Below, piece after piece: positions 36,302-44,438 of a stretch of 64,000 nt of DNA. Below the pieces are notes generated by a model. That model made no database searches, was not told the origin of the DNA, and saw nothing but the letters and a program-made list of their open reading frames with translations. The position numbers and the translations under genes are program-made. The stretch is taken from positions 1 to 64,000 of the forward strand of contig PXRN01000009.1 in assembly GCA_003021045.1 (NCBI GenBank), given 5' to 3'. This DNA is from Halobacteriales archaeon QS_4_69_34. Its GTDB lineage: Archaea > Halobacteriota > Halobacteria > Halobacteriales > Halococcaceae. Each line of letters opens with the position of its first letter. The first letter of the stretch is position 1.

Positions 36302-37495
36302 TCAGAAACTGTTTTTGATCTTCTGGAAGAACCCCTCGCTGACCTCGACCTCCTCGCCGCCGGCCGCGGCGAACGCTTCGAGGGCGTCGCGCTGCTCGTC
36401 GTTCAGCTCTTCCGGCGTCACCACCTGCACTTTGACGTAGAGGTCGCCGTGGCCGCGCCGGCGCAGTCGGGGCATTCCCTTCCCCTTGAGCCGGAAGGTT
36501 TCGCCGCTCTGGGTTCCTTTCGGAACGTCCATCCCGACGGTGCCCGAGAGCGTCTCGATCGCGATCTCGTCGCCGAAGGTCGCCTGCGGGAACGAGATCG
36601 GCACCCGGCGGTAGAGGTCGTCGCCATCGCGTTCGAAGTCGGAATGGTCGCGGATCCGGACCTCGATGAGCAGGTCGCCGTTCGGCCCCCCGTTCTCGCC
36701 CGGTGCGCCCTCGCCGTCCATCCGGAGGCTCTGGCCGTCCCGTATCCCGGGCGGCACCTCGACGGCGAGGGTGGCCTCCCGGCGGACGTGGCCGTCGCCG
36801 CCACAGGTCGTACACGTATCGGCATAGAGGGTGCCCTCGCCGCCACACCGCCGACAGGTCCCCGTCTGCTGGACCCGGCCCAGCGGCGTCTGCTGGACGC
36901 GGGTGGTCTGGCCGCGGCCGTCACACTCCGGGCAGGTCTCGGCGTCGGTTCCGGGCGGGTGGCCCGTGCCGTCGCAGTCTGAACAGGTCTCCGGGCGCGC
37001 GACCGTGAACTGCTTTTCGACGCCCTCGTAGGCGTCTTCGAGGTCGATGGTGAGGCTGGTCCGGAGGTCCTGGCCCTGTCTGGGGCCGCTCCGTCCGCGA
37101 CCGCGCCCGCCGCGGCCGCCGCTGCCGCCGAAGAACTGCTCGAAGATGTCGCCGAGGCCACCGCCACCGCCGTCGAACCCGCCGCCCATGCCGCCGAACG
37201 GGCCGCCGCCCATTCCGCCCGCGCCCGCGCCGGCTCCCCCCGGGCTGCCGTCGAAGCCGCCGCGCTTTTCGGCCTGCTCGAAGCGCTCGTGGCCCAGACG
37301 GTCGTAGGCTTGCCGTTTTTCCTCGTCGCTCAGCACCTCCTTTGCCTTCTGGGCGCGCTTGAACTTCTCCTCGGCGTCGGGCTCGTCGCTGACGTCCGGG
37401 TGGTACTTCGCGGCCTGCTTCCGGTAGGCCCGCTCGATCTCCTCTTCGCTCGCGTCCCGGGAGACCCCGAGGGTGTCGTAGAAGTCCGCACTCAT
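36302..37495 (-). CDS. dnaJ: Chaperone DnaJ
   Basis: The 397-aa Hsp40 has the J-domain (residues 1-70) with HPD in KYHPDVSDEPDAEEKF, a glycine-rich spacer (about 75-135), four CxxCxGxG zinc-binding repeats (CSDCDGTGH, CPECDGRGQ, CRRCGGEGT, CTTCGGDGH) and the C-terminal substrate domains. It stimulates DnaK's ATPase. In haloarchaea dnaJ normally follows dnaK directly; here about 8.8 kb, including the gas vesicle genes, lies between them. The ATG at 37495 is chosen because the ten codons upstream are not part of the family. Confidence 0.97.
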   Translation of the reverse strand: MSADFYDTLGVSRDASEEEIERAYRKQAAKYHPDVSDEPDAEEKFKRAQKAKEVLSDEEKRQAYDRLGHERFEQAEKRGGFDGSPGGAGAGAGGMGGGPFGGMGGGFDGGGGGLGDIFEQFFGGSGGRGGRGRGRSGPRQGQDLRTSLTIDLEDAYEGVEKQFTVARPETCSDCDGTGHPPGTDAETCPECDGRGQTTRVQQTPLGRVQQTGTCRRCGGEGTLYADTCTTCGGDGHVRREATLAVEVPPGIRDGQSLRMDGEGAPGENGGPNGDLLIEVRIRDHSDFERDGDDLYRRVPISFPQATFGDEIAIETLSGTVGMDVPKGTQSGETFRLKGKGMPRLRRRGHGDLYVKVQVVTPEELNDEQRDALEAFAAAGGEEVEVSEGFFQKIKNSF

Positions 37496-37916
37496 GTGTT
37501 GGACACTCGTAGTCGGTTGAGACACTTCAAAAGAACGGGTCGGCGCGACGGCCGTCGGGACGGACGCTGTGCGTCGAGATCTGCCATTGTGAGGCCGGGA
37601 GTGCCGACGTGCCGGCGCAGGCAGGTCGTCGCTCCCGCGTCGACCCGCGTCTAAAGCGGTACGACCTGTAACGCCGGCTACCGGCGCGCAGCGGCGGCGG
37701 GAAGGACGGATCGCGAGGGGTCAGGAGAGCAGCGGGACCGTGACACGCGCGAGGCCGCGCTACACCGCTTCGTGGCGGTCGAGGACCCTTCGGGCCGGTC
37801 CGGCGTTTCACCCTCCGACGGCGAGTCGGGGACACGACCCGCGAGCGGGCCTACTGCACCACGGTCGCTCGCTACTGCTTGTGGCGAGCGTGGGCTGCTT
37901 CTGGGGCGGGCGTGAG
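37496..37916. other. 421-bp intergenic region between gvpM and dnaJ
   Basis: This region holds the presumed dnaJ promoter and marks one edge of the gas vesicle insertion. It is GC-rich, and all open frames are arginine- and proline-rich. I see no inverted repeat, attachment site or tRNA end that would explain the insertion. Confidence 0.4.
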
Positions 37917-38192
37917 TCACTCTCGGTCGTCGTGTGATCGCCCGTCGACGGTCCCGTCGCCGGCCTCGGGCGCTCCGGCTTCGGCGAGCCGTCGCCGCGC
38001 CGCGTCCCACTCCTCGAACATCCCGTACTCGGTCATCGCCGCCATGCCGGCGACCGCCGCGCGGAGCTTGAGCCCGATCAGCGGGACGCCGGCGACGCTG
38101 ACGATGGCGTCGGCCTCGACGACCGCACCGTTGCGAAGAATGACGTCCACGAGGTCCACGACCGCGTCCTCGCGCGTGCGCCGTGGCTTCAC
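37917..38192 (-). CDS. gvpM: Gas vesicle protein GvpM
   Basis: The 91-aa GvpA-family protein has the core VVDLVDVILRNGAVVEADAIV followed by SVAGVPLIGLKLRAAVAGMAAMTEYGMFEEWDA, close to GvpM of Halobacterium. GvpM is a minor, GvpA-like nucleation/assembly protein that interacts with GvpL and others. It starts at a GTG overlapping the gvpL stop (GTGA) and is the last gene of the F-to-M operon. Confidence 0.92.
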   Translation of the reverse strand: MKPRRTREDAVVDLVDVILRNGAVVEADAIVSVAGVPLIGLKLRAAVAGMAAMTEYGMFEEWDAARRRLAEAGAPEAGDGTVDGRSHDDRE

Positions 38193-39118
38193 GAGCCGCT
38201 CCCCTCCCGGTCGGCCCCTCGGTCGCGGTTCCGCCCCGTCTCCCCGTCCGTCCGCTCCTCGTCCGCACGCTCGTCGCTCGCGCGCCCGTCTCCCCTCTCT
38301 CCGGTGGCCTCGTCCCCGATCGACGGGGCGAACGTGTACGGCGGCCACGGTCCGGTGAAGCGCACCTCGACGCCCGGCTCCGCCGCGACCGCGTCGAGCG
38401 CGTCGCCGAGGTCGGCCTCGCGCTCGGCGCGCGCGAGCACCGCGAGGCGTGCCTCGACCGCCCCCTCGGCGTCCCGGTCGGGCGTCTCGATCGCCGCCGT
38501 CCGTTCGGTGCCGAGATCCCGGACGTCCTCGGCGAGGGGCGCGAGCCGGTCTTGGAGGTCCCGCGCGCGCTCGGCGCGCCGGTCGTGCTTCAGCTCGGTG
38601 AGGCGGCGCTCGTACTGCTTTTCGAGGAGGTGTGCGGTCCCGGAGCTGGCGTCCTCCAGTCGGTCCCGGAGTTCGGCGAGACGGTCGTCGTCCGCGAGCG
38701 CCGCTTCGAGCGCGTCCTCGTCGCCGAGGACCTCGATCCGGTACTCCCAGCAGTCGGCGAGCGAGTCGAGGACCGTCGAGAGCGTCGTGGCGTGTTCGTC
38801 GAGCCACGCGCGGACGCGCGCGTCGTCCCCTCGGAGCACCGTGTCGAAGCGGACGGGCAGCGGCGTTCCGAACGTCTCGCCGGCGGCGTCGACGACGCGC
38901 TGGTGGTCGAGCAGCCACCGCCTGACGACCGCCTCGTCCGCGCTGTCGTACAGTGCGTCGCACGCGTGAACCACCGCGCCGAGGTCGCCCGAGCGAACGA
39001 GAGCGACCGGCTCGCCGTCGACGCCCGTCGCCGAGAACGCCTCGACCGCCTCCGTGGCATTCGAGAGCCCCACCGCACAGTAGAGGTAGCGCCCCTCCTC
39101 GAAGCCGGCCTCAGCCAT
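38189..39118 (-). CDS. gvpL: Gas vesicle protein GvpL
   Basis: The 309-aa protein belongs to the GvpF/GvpL family: it begins with [17 protein letters not shown], has [20 protein letters not shown], and closes the family domain with [12 protein letters not shown], followed by a charged, hydrophilic tail of about 45 residues. GvpL is a central interaction partner of the accessory proteins in Halobacterium. The start overlaps the gvpK end by eight bases. Confidence 0.94.
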   Translation of the reverse strand: MAEAGFEEGRYLYCAVGLSNATEAVEAFSATGVDGEPVALVRSGDLGAVVHACDALYDSADEAVVRRWLLDHQRVVDAAGETFGTPLPVRFDTVLRGDDARVRAWLDEHATTLSTVLDSLADCWEYRIEVLGDEDALEAALADDDRLAELRDRLEDASSGTAHLLEKQYERRLTELKHDRRAERARDLQDRLAPLAEDVRDLGTERTAAIETPDRDAEGAVEARLAVLARAEREADLGDALDAVAAEPGVEVRFTGPWPPYTFAPSIGDEATGERGDGRASDERADEERTDGETGRNRDRGADREGSGS

Positions 39119-39431
39119 CGTCGACCCGCCGCTCGCGGTGGCGCGACTCCCGGACCTGTCCGACGAACTCCTCGACCAGTCCGTCGAGATCGCCGCGGAG
39201 GTCCTCGACCGGGCGCTCGATGCCCTCCTCCTCTTTGAGCCGTTCGAGCTCGTCTTCGAGCGCGGCGAGCTGGGTGCCGAGACGCTCGATCTCCGCGTCG
39301 GTGAGGTTGCCCGACTCCATCCGTCGAACGGCCTCGCGCTCCATCGACTCGACGAGCAGCTCGACGACGGTCACCACAAGCGTCAGCAGTCCGTCGCGTG
39401 CGTCCTCGCCGTCGACGTCGATCGTCGTCAT
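39111..39431 (-). CDS. gvpK: Gas vesicle protein GvpK
   Basis: The 106-aa protein matches the GvpK family: [28 protein letters not shown], then [23 protein letters not shown], an amphipathic helical protein required for vesicle assembly. Its ATG overlaps the gvpJ stop by four bases. Confidence 0.95.
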   Translation of the reverse strand: MTTIDVDGEDARDGLLTLVVTVVELLVESMEREAVRRMESGNLTDAEIERLGTQLAALEDELERLKEEEGIERPVEDLRGDLDGLVEEFVGQVRESRHRERRVDDG

Positions 39432-40039
39432 TCCGCCCCGTCCTCCTCGTCGCTCCCGTGGCTCGTGTCCGCGTCGCTTCCGCTGTTCCCGCCGTCCCCG
39501 TCGTTTCCACCGGCTTCGTTCCCGGCATCGACCTCGCTCTCCCCGCCGTCGGCGTCGGTCCCACCCTCGCCGCCCTCGTCCGACGCGGTGGCGGCCGAGG
39601 GCCGCGCCGACAGTCCGGGCGTGGACACCCCATCGGCGTCCGAGACGGCCCCGCTCGCCCCTTCGAGCGCCGTCTGCACGCTCCCGTCGTCCCCTTCGCC
39701 TCCCTCGATCGCGCCCTCCTCGTGATCGTTGCTCGGGAGCGGCTCGCGCCCGGACGCGCGCTCGACCCGACGCATGTCAGTCCCGGTCGGGAACTCGAGG
39801 CCGTACTCGGCGGCCGTCTCGAAGGAGGCGATCGCCGCGCGGAGCTGGATGCCCAGCAGCTCGGTGTCGCCAACCGACACCGCGATGTCGGCGTTGACGA
39901 CGACGCCCTTGTCGAGCACCATCTCGAGTACGTCCGCGAGACCGTCGCTTCGCCGTGCCGGTCCGGCACCGCCGCTGTGGCGCGTCGGTCCGCTGGCTCC
40001 GCTCCGTTCCGGCTCGTCCCGTTGGCCCTGCTCACTCAT
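39428..40039 (-). CDS. gvpJ: Gas vesicle protein GvpJ with long acidic tail
   Basis: Residues 30-105 carry the GvpA-like core typical of GvpJ ([21 protein letters not shown], then [38 protein letters not shown]). The protein is 203 aa, well longer than GvpJ of Halobacterium (about 114 aa), because of a glycine/serine/aspartate-rich tail of about 100 residues. GvpJ is essential for vesicle formation in Halobacterium. It overlaps both neighbours by four bases. Confidence 0.94.
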   Translation of the reverse strand: MSEQGQRDEPERSGASGPTRHSGGAGPARRSDGLADVLEMVLDKGVVVNADIAVSVGDTELLGIQLRAAIASFETAAEYGLEFPTGTDMRRVERASGREPLPSNDHEEGAIEGGEGDDGSVQTALEGASGAVSDADGVSTPGLSARPSAATASDEGGEGGTDADGGESEVDAGNEAGGNDGDGGNSGSDADTSHGSDEEDGAE

Positions 40040-41115
40040 CGTTCGTCCCCGTCTCCGGCGTCGCCGGGGCCGTCGGCGTCCTCGAAGCGCGGTCCGTACA
40101 GCCGCCTGTGGCCCACGGCGGTCGAGTAGCGGGTCGACTCGGGGATCGTCGAGTGCTTCGGGACGGTCCCGGTGCCCTTCCAGGAGCTCGTGAGCGTCGA
40201 GAACGCCGTCGGGTTCCGCGAGGAGGGCTGGCCGCGGTCACCGGTCTTCTCCTCGACCTCCGCTTCGGCGCGGTCGGTAACCGCCTGCATGCGCTCGCGT
40301 GCGTCCAGAACGCTCTCCCTGAACTCCTCGGTCGCGTCGCGCAGTTTCGACTGGATGGCCGCCTGCTTGGCCTTGCCCTCGAGGTCGAGCTCGCCGGAGG
40401 CCCCCTCCTTGACCTCCTCGGCCGCGGACTCCGCGACCTCCTCGGCGACACCGTCCCCATCACTGTCGCCGGCGAGCGTCTCGACGATCGCCTTGAGGGC
40501 GTCGAACACCAGCCAGTCGTCGTCGGCCTCGCGGTCGGCAGTGAACTCCGCGAGGGCGTCCCCGAACTCCTCGCGGTTCTCCCGGAGCCCCCGGAGGTCG
40601 ACCGACGCGAGCAGTTCCCCGAACTCCACCAGCGCGAGGAGTTCGGTGTAGTCGAGGGCCTCGCCCGGGTCGCCCTCGACGATCGCTTCGGGGATGTCGC
40701 GTACTGCGACCGCCTCGTCGAGGTCGCCCTGGTCGACGGCCCCGGCGAGCCCGGTGGCGTCGACCGACGCGAGCAGTTCCTCGGCCTCGTCTGCGACCGC
40801 CTGGAGGTCCTCGATGTCGTCTTCGACCTCCTCGAACTCCGTTTCGCCGCTCAGCAGTCCGACCAGCGATCCGACGTCCGTCTCGGCCCGTTCGAGCAGT
40901 GCCGTCGCGTCGGCGAGGTCGTCCCCGACTCCGCCGCCGTCGCCCGTCCCGTCGGCACCGCCAGCCTCGGTGCCGTCCGTCTCGCTGCTGCCCTCGTCGC
41001 CGTCGCTGCCGCTCGCCTCGTTGCCGTCCGTCCGCTCGATCGACTCCCGGAGGCGCTCTTTGGTCTCCTGGAGGCTCGCGTCGCCGTCCTCGCTCTCGGA
41101 CTCCGGCTCGCTCAT
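40036..41115 (-). CDS. Oversized protein in the gvpI position
   Basis: This 359-aa acidic protein lies exactly where gvpI is expected in the F-G-H-I-J-K-L-M order and overlaps both neighbours by four bases. It does not look like the short, basic GvpI. Residues 1-65 are an acidic low-complexity leader, 65-190 a helical region with two copies of ELLASVD (113-119, 167-173), 225-290 a charged helix (AAIQSKLRDATEEFRESVLD), and the C-terminus a basic, proline/threonine-rich motif RNPTAFST...RYSTAVGHRRLYGPRFED (300-346). From memory, a similar C-terminal motif recurs in haloarchaeal proteins of unknown function; I cannot check it. The function is unknown, but co-translation with gvp genes suggests a role in vesicles. 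Confidence 0.8.
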   Translation of the reverse strand: MSEPESESEDGDASLQETKERLRESIERTDGNEASGSDGDEGSSETDGTEAGGADGTGDGGGVGDDLADATALLERAETDVGSLVGLLSGETEFEEVEDDIEDLQAVADEAEELLASVDATGLAGAVDQGDLDEAVAVRDIPEAIVEGDPGEALDYTELLALVEFGELLASVDLRGLRENREEFGDALAEFTADREADDDWLVFDALKAIVETLAGDSDGDGVAEEVAESAAEEVKEGASGELDLEGKAKQAAIQSKLRDATEEFRESVLDARERMQAVTDRAEAEVEEKTGDRGQPSSRNPTAFSTLTSSWKGTGTVPKHSTIPESTRYSTAVGHRRLYGPRFEDADGPGDAGDGDER

Positions 41116-41705
41116 CCCGCATCGCCCTCCGGCCGGAGGCGGAGCTCGAGGACGCCGTTGTTGTACGACGCGTATGCGACCGCGAGGTCGTCCGCCGGCG
41201 GCGCACCCTCGCGCACGAGCGGAACGCGCGCGACCGCGGTCCCGCCCTCGGCGACGACGATCGCCCCGCCGCGGACGCCCGCCGAGAGCGACGACGGATC
41301 GACGCCGGGGAGATCGAGGGCGACGACGACCGTCGATCCCTCGGTGCGGACGGCCGAAATCGGTCCGTCGCGGCCGGTAGCCCCGGCTGACTCGGCCGAC
41401 CCGGCGTCCCTCGCCGGTTCGCCCTCCCCGGATGGGTCGTCCTCGCGCGGTCCGGGCCCGGGGTCGCCGTCTCGCTCCGTCGGGGCCGGAGCGCCGGGTC
41501 GGAGCCCGATGCCGCGGCCGCCCGACCTGCGGTCCACGTCGGATTCCTCGCGCGTGGCGTCCTCTAGCCCGACCCGGACCGAGTAGCTGCCCCCGGCTCG
41601 CGGCCCGTTCGCGTCGACTCGCTCGGCCAGTTCGGATAGCGCCCCGAGGAGGCCCCGGAGCCCGCCGGTCGATTCGTCGTTGTCGTGGCTGTCGCGTTCG
41701 GTCAT
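41112..41705 (-). CDS. gvpH: Gas vesicle protein GvpH (Hsp20-like)
   Basis: The 197-aa protein has the GvpH layout: N-terminal GLRGLLGALSELAERVDANG, a long acidic linker (residues 50-110) and a C-terminal alpha-crystallin-like half (STVVVALDLPGVDPSSLSAGV, YNNGVLELRL). GvpH is a small-heat-shock-like accessory protein that, in Halobacterium, is dispensable or modulates assembly. Its ATG overlaps the gvpG stop and its stop overlaps the following gene. Confidence 0.9.
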   Translation of the reverse strand: MTERDSHDNDESTGGLRGLLGALSELAERVDANGPRAGGSYSVRVGLEDATREESDVDRRSGGRGIGLRPGAPAPTERDGDPGPGPREDDPSGEGEPARDAGSAESAGATGRDGPISAVRTEGSTVVVALDLPGVDPSSLSAGVRGGAIVVAEGGTAVARVPLVREGAPPADDLAVAYASYNNGVLELRLRPEGDAG

Positions 41706-41956
41706 CGACCTTTCACCTCGACTTTCCCGCTGAGACGCTCGCGCGCCTGCTCGGCCGCGTCGAGCTCCGCCCTGAGGGCCTCGGCCCGTCGCTCGTACTC
41801 CTCCTCCGAGCGCTCGCCGAGCTCGTAGAGCAGGCGGTTTTCCTTCATGTCGTCCCGTATCGCGTCGGTGTCGTGCATCTCCTCGATGGCCATGGCGTGG
41901 ATGATGCCGGCGAGCGAGGTAAAGGGCCTGACGAGGAGGTCGTCGAGGAGAAACAT
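41702..41956 (-). CDS. gvpG: Gas vesicle protein GvpG
   Basis: The 84-aa protein starts MFLLDDLLVRPFTSLAGIIHAMA, the GvpG signature, and continues as a charged coiled coil (MKENRLLYELGERSEEEYER). It is one of the genes required for vesicle formation. Its ATG shares one base with the gvpF stop codon (TAATG). Confidence 0.95.
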   Translation of the reverse strand: MFLLDDLLVRPFTSLAGIIHAMAIEEMHDTDAIRDDMKENRLLYELGERSEEEYERRAEALRAELDAAEQARERLSGKVEVKGR

Positions 41957-42621
41957 TACGCCCTCCCGACCGCGATGTCGACGAAGTTGTAGGGGGCCCA
42001 CGGGCCGGTGTACTGGACGGAGAGGCGATCGCCGTGGGCGTCGACGATCGCGTCGACGGCGGCGTTGAAAGCCTCGCGGTCGTCCTGCTCGACGAGGTAA
42101 GAACGGTTCAACACGAGCCGGTCGCTGAACAGGTCGCCCTCGGCCTCCCGGACCGAGACCGCCGACAGGCGCTCGGTCGCGTCCGCTCGAAGCGCCTCCC
42201 AGTCGGGGTCCGCGCTGCCGGGGCCCGCGGTTCCGGCGTCCGCCCCCGCGTCCGCGTCGGCGACGAGCTTCACGCCGAGCTCGACGCAGCCCTCGATCGA
42301 TTCCAGCGACTCCGCGATCTCGTGCTCGCCCTCCCGGAGGACGTTCTCCAAGGCCTCGTGATTTTTGAACACCATCCCGAAGCGCATCGGCACGACCGCC
42401 CGGCCCCCGTCGTCTTCCATGACCGCCCGGAGGACGTCGTCGTGTGCGCGGAGGTTCGCTTCCTCGCGTGCGGGTTCGAGCGTGTCGACCGTCGAGACGA
42501 CCGCCGAGAGCGCTCCGCAGTCGACGGTGAACGCTCGCGTCGCGCCACAGACGCCCTCGACGTCGAGTTCGAGGTCCGCGCGCTCGACGACGCCGTAGGT
42601 GTAGAGGTATTCGTCGGTCAT
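41956..42621 (-). CDS. gvpF: Gas vesicle protein GvpF
   Basis: The 221-aa GvpF/L-family protein begins MTDEYLYTYGVVERADLEL and carries VVPMRFGMVFKNHEALENVL and the ending YTGPWAPYNFVDI. GvpF is the accessory protein that binds GvpA directly in Halobacterium. The ATG at 42621 starts the family domain; the ORF extends further but with unrelated residues. It heads the minus-strand gvp operon, divergent from gvpA. Confidence 0.94.
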   Translation of the reverse strand: MTDEYLYTYGVVERADLELDVEGVCGATRAFTVDCGALSAVVSTVDTLEPAREEANLRAHDDVLRAVMEDDGGRAVVPMRFGMVFKNHEALENVLREGEHEIAESLESIEGCVELGVKLVADADAGADAGTAGPGSADPDWEALRADATERLSAVSVREAEGDLFSDRLVLNRSYLVEQDDREAFNAAVDAIVDAHGDRLSVQYTGPWAPYNFVDIAVGRA

Positions 42622-42811
42622 GGGAGTGTGGCCGCGGCCGCCGGCTCTCGGCAGCTGAATCACTCCGTTCGTTGGCGACCCAGCAGTAAGAAGCTGCTGC
42701 TTGCGAGCGTCGACCACGGTGCTTCCGGTAGATCGGCGCTCGGCATCGGTCGTCGGACCTGCCAGTGCCGGGCGAAAGGATAATCACACCGGCGCGCAAG
42801 GGGAGTATGCA
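42622..42811. promoter_or_regulatory. Divergent gvpF / gvpA promoter region
   Basis: The 190-base interval must carry promoters for both gvp transcription units. AAGGATAATC at 42776-42785 lies about 30 bases before the gvpA ATG and could be its TATA element; GGGGAG at 42800-42805 is a possible ribosome-binding site for gvpA. No GvpE-binding motif can be named and no gvpE gene is seen. Confidence 0.55.
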
Positions 42812-43156
42812 ATGTCCGCAACAAGCCAGCGACCGTCCTCGGCAAGCCTCGCCGAAGTCGTCGACCGCATCCTCGATAAGGGTATCGTCGTCGACGTCTG
42901 GGCGCGGGTGTCGGTCGTCGGAATCGAGATCCTCACCGTCGAGGCTCGGGTCGTCGTGGCGTCGGTCGACACGTTCCTCCACTACGCCGAGGAGATCTCC
43001 AAGATCGAGATCGCCTCGCAGTCGGGCGAACTGGAGGACCTAGAGGACCTCGACACCGGAACCTCGCCGATGGTCCAGCCCGAGCCCGCCGAGCCCGAGG
43101 TCCGTATCGACGAGGAAGGAGAGGCCGAGGAAACCGAAGCCGAAGCCGAGCAATGA
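42812..43156 (+). CDS. gvpA: Gas vesicle structural protein GvpA with extended acidic tail
   Basis: Residues 12-75 are nearly identical to the conserved GvpA shell core ([21 protein letters not shown], then [33 protein letters not shown]). The protein is 114 aa rather than the usual 70-80, because of a C-terminal tail of about 35 residues rich in glutamate and proline ([20 protein letters not shown]). GvpA forms the ribs of the gas vesicle wall, and the C-terminus is expected on the outside. The ATG at 42812 matches the family start. It is divergent from gvpF. Confidence 0.97.
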   Translation: MSATSQRPSSASLAEVVDRILDKGIVVDVWARVSVVGIEILTVEARVVVASVDTFLHYAEEISKIEIASQSGELEDLEDLDTGTSPMVQPEPAEPEVRIDEEGEAEETEAEAEQ

Positions 43157-43281
43157 CTCGACGCGGCCGTCGGCTCTGGTGTGCCGGCTCGCGGCAGAAC
43201 GGGCCACAGAGCACGGGTCCCCCGAGAAGCCGCGGGGACGCGGACCGCCAACCCCAGCCCTCGAAACGGTAGGTGACCGGC

Positions 43282-43779
43282 ATGCCAGCACTCGACCCGA
43301 GCGAATACACCATCGACGAACTGGAGGACGAACTGGCGGAGATCGACGACCCCGAGGAGCTCCGCGAGGTGCGCGACGCCGAGGCCGACGGCGAGGACCG
43401 CACGGGTGCGAGAGAGCTCATCGACGAGCGCCTCGATGCCGTCGCGGACGACGGTGCGAGCGCCGGGGGCGACGGGTCCGGGGAGGAAGGCGGCGAGAAC
43501 GGGGCGTCCAGCCGCGGCGGCGCGAGCATCGCCGCGGTCCGCGAGCAGCTCCTCGAAGTCGCCCCCGGGCTCCTCGGGCGTGACCTCGACGCCATCACCG
43601 GGATGCAGCGTGACGACGACGGGTGGCGGGCCACCGTCGAGGCGGTCGAGCGGCGCGCGGTTCCGGACAGTCAGGATATCCTCGGGCGCTACGAGGTCCT
43701 CGTCGACGGGTCGGGCGGGATCGCTGGCTACCGGCGCGTCGGTCGGCATCGCCGCGGAGACACCGAGTCCGATCGCTGA
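43282..43779 (+). CDS. gvpO: Gas vesicle protein GvpO
   Basis: The 165-aa protein has an acidic N-terminus with a coiled region (YTIDELEDELAEIDDPEEL), a low-complexity linker around residues 65-85, and the C-terminal GvpO domain (GWRATVEAVERRAVPDSQDILGRYEV, DGSGGIAGYRRVGRHRRGD). In Halobacterium GvpO is essential for vesicle formation. It follows gvpA by 125 bases without gvpC or gvpN in between. The ATG at 43282 is preferred over the GTG nine bases earlier. Confidence 0.92.
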   Translation: MPALDPSEYTIDELEDELAEIDDPEELREVRDAEADGEDRTGARELIDERLDAVADDGASAGGDGSGEEGGENGASSRGGASIAAVREQLLEVAPGLLGRDLDAITGMQRDDDGWRATVEAVERRAVPDSQDILGRYEVLVDGSGGIAGYRRVGRHRRGDTESDR

Positions 43780-43877
43780 GCGGATGCCTCTCGCCCTCCT
43801 CGGCCCCTCGGTCGCCGGGCGGGCCCCGCACTCGCAGGCAAGGGGGATATACGGCGAACGGCCGTGTGGCGAGTGCC

Positions 43878-44312
43878 ATGTCGATCACGGAGCGGCTGTC
43901 ACCGTTCGAGGGGCTGAGTTCGAGGAGCTGCTTTCTCATCGCCGGTGTGTCGCTGCTGAAGGCCATCGCCGTGCGCGAGCGCGAGCGGCGCGTCCGGCGC
44001 GAGCTCCGTGAAGCGGCGCTGTTTCTCGTACTGGGGTTGGTGCTGAGCCGGTTCGAGCGACGCCAGTCCCGGACGTCGTCGGGGAGCGACAACACGGAGG
44101 AGCCATCCGAGGCATCTCCGCCGGAGGACGCCGAGGGTTCCGTACCGACGCCGGACGCTGCCGGGCGCACGACGGTTCCCTCGGCGGACGCAGAGAACCC
44201 CGCGGACGGCACGCCGAGCGCCGTCGACGGCGGGGTGGACGCCACCGAGAGCGGGTCGGACGACTCCGGCGGGCTCGGCGGACGACTCAAGCGGCGGCTC
44301 TCGGGCAGCTGA
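43878..44312 (+). CDS. Small protein of unknown function downstream of gvpO
   Basis: The 144-aa product starts MSITERLSPFEGLSSRSCFL, has one moderately hydrophobic segment (CFLIAGVSLLKAIAV), a basic region RERERRVRRELREAAL, then FLVLGLVLSRF and an acidic serine/proline/threonine-rich tail of about 80 residues ending GGRLKRRLSGS. I do not recognise a family. Its place, 98 bases after gvpO and on the same strand, makes it a candidate part of the gas vesicle cluster, perhaps a membrane-linked accessory protein; this is inference. Confidence 0.6.
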   Translation: MSITERLSPFEGLSSRSCFLIAGVSLLKAIAVRERERRVRRELREAALFLVLGLVLSRFERRQSRTSSGSDNTEEPSEASPPEDAEGSVPTPDAAGRTTVPSADAENPADGTPSAVDGGVDATESGSDDSGGLGGRLKRRLSGS

Positions 44313-44438
44313 CCGCCTCATCTCTTCCTCGCCGGTGTCCCTCGCCCCCCCGCCCCACGGCCGGATGCCGTATGACGGGCGAGCAACAAAAACGCGCTTC
44401 AGGGAACGCTCTTGCCCTCGTGTGCCCACGCTCCACAT

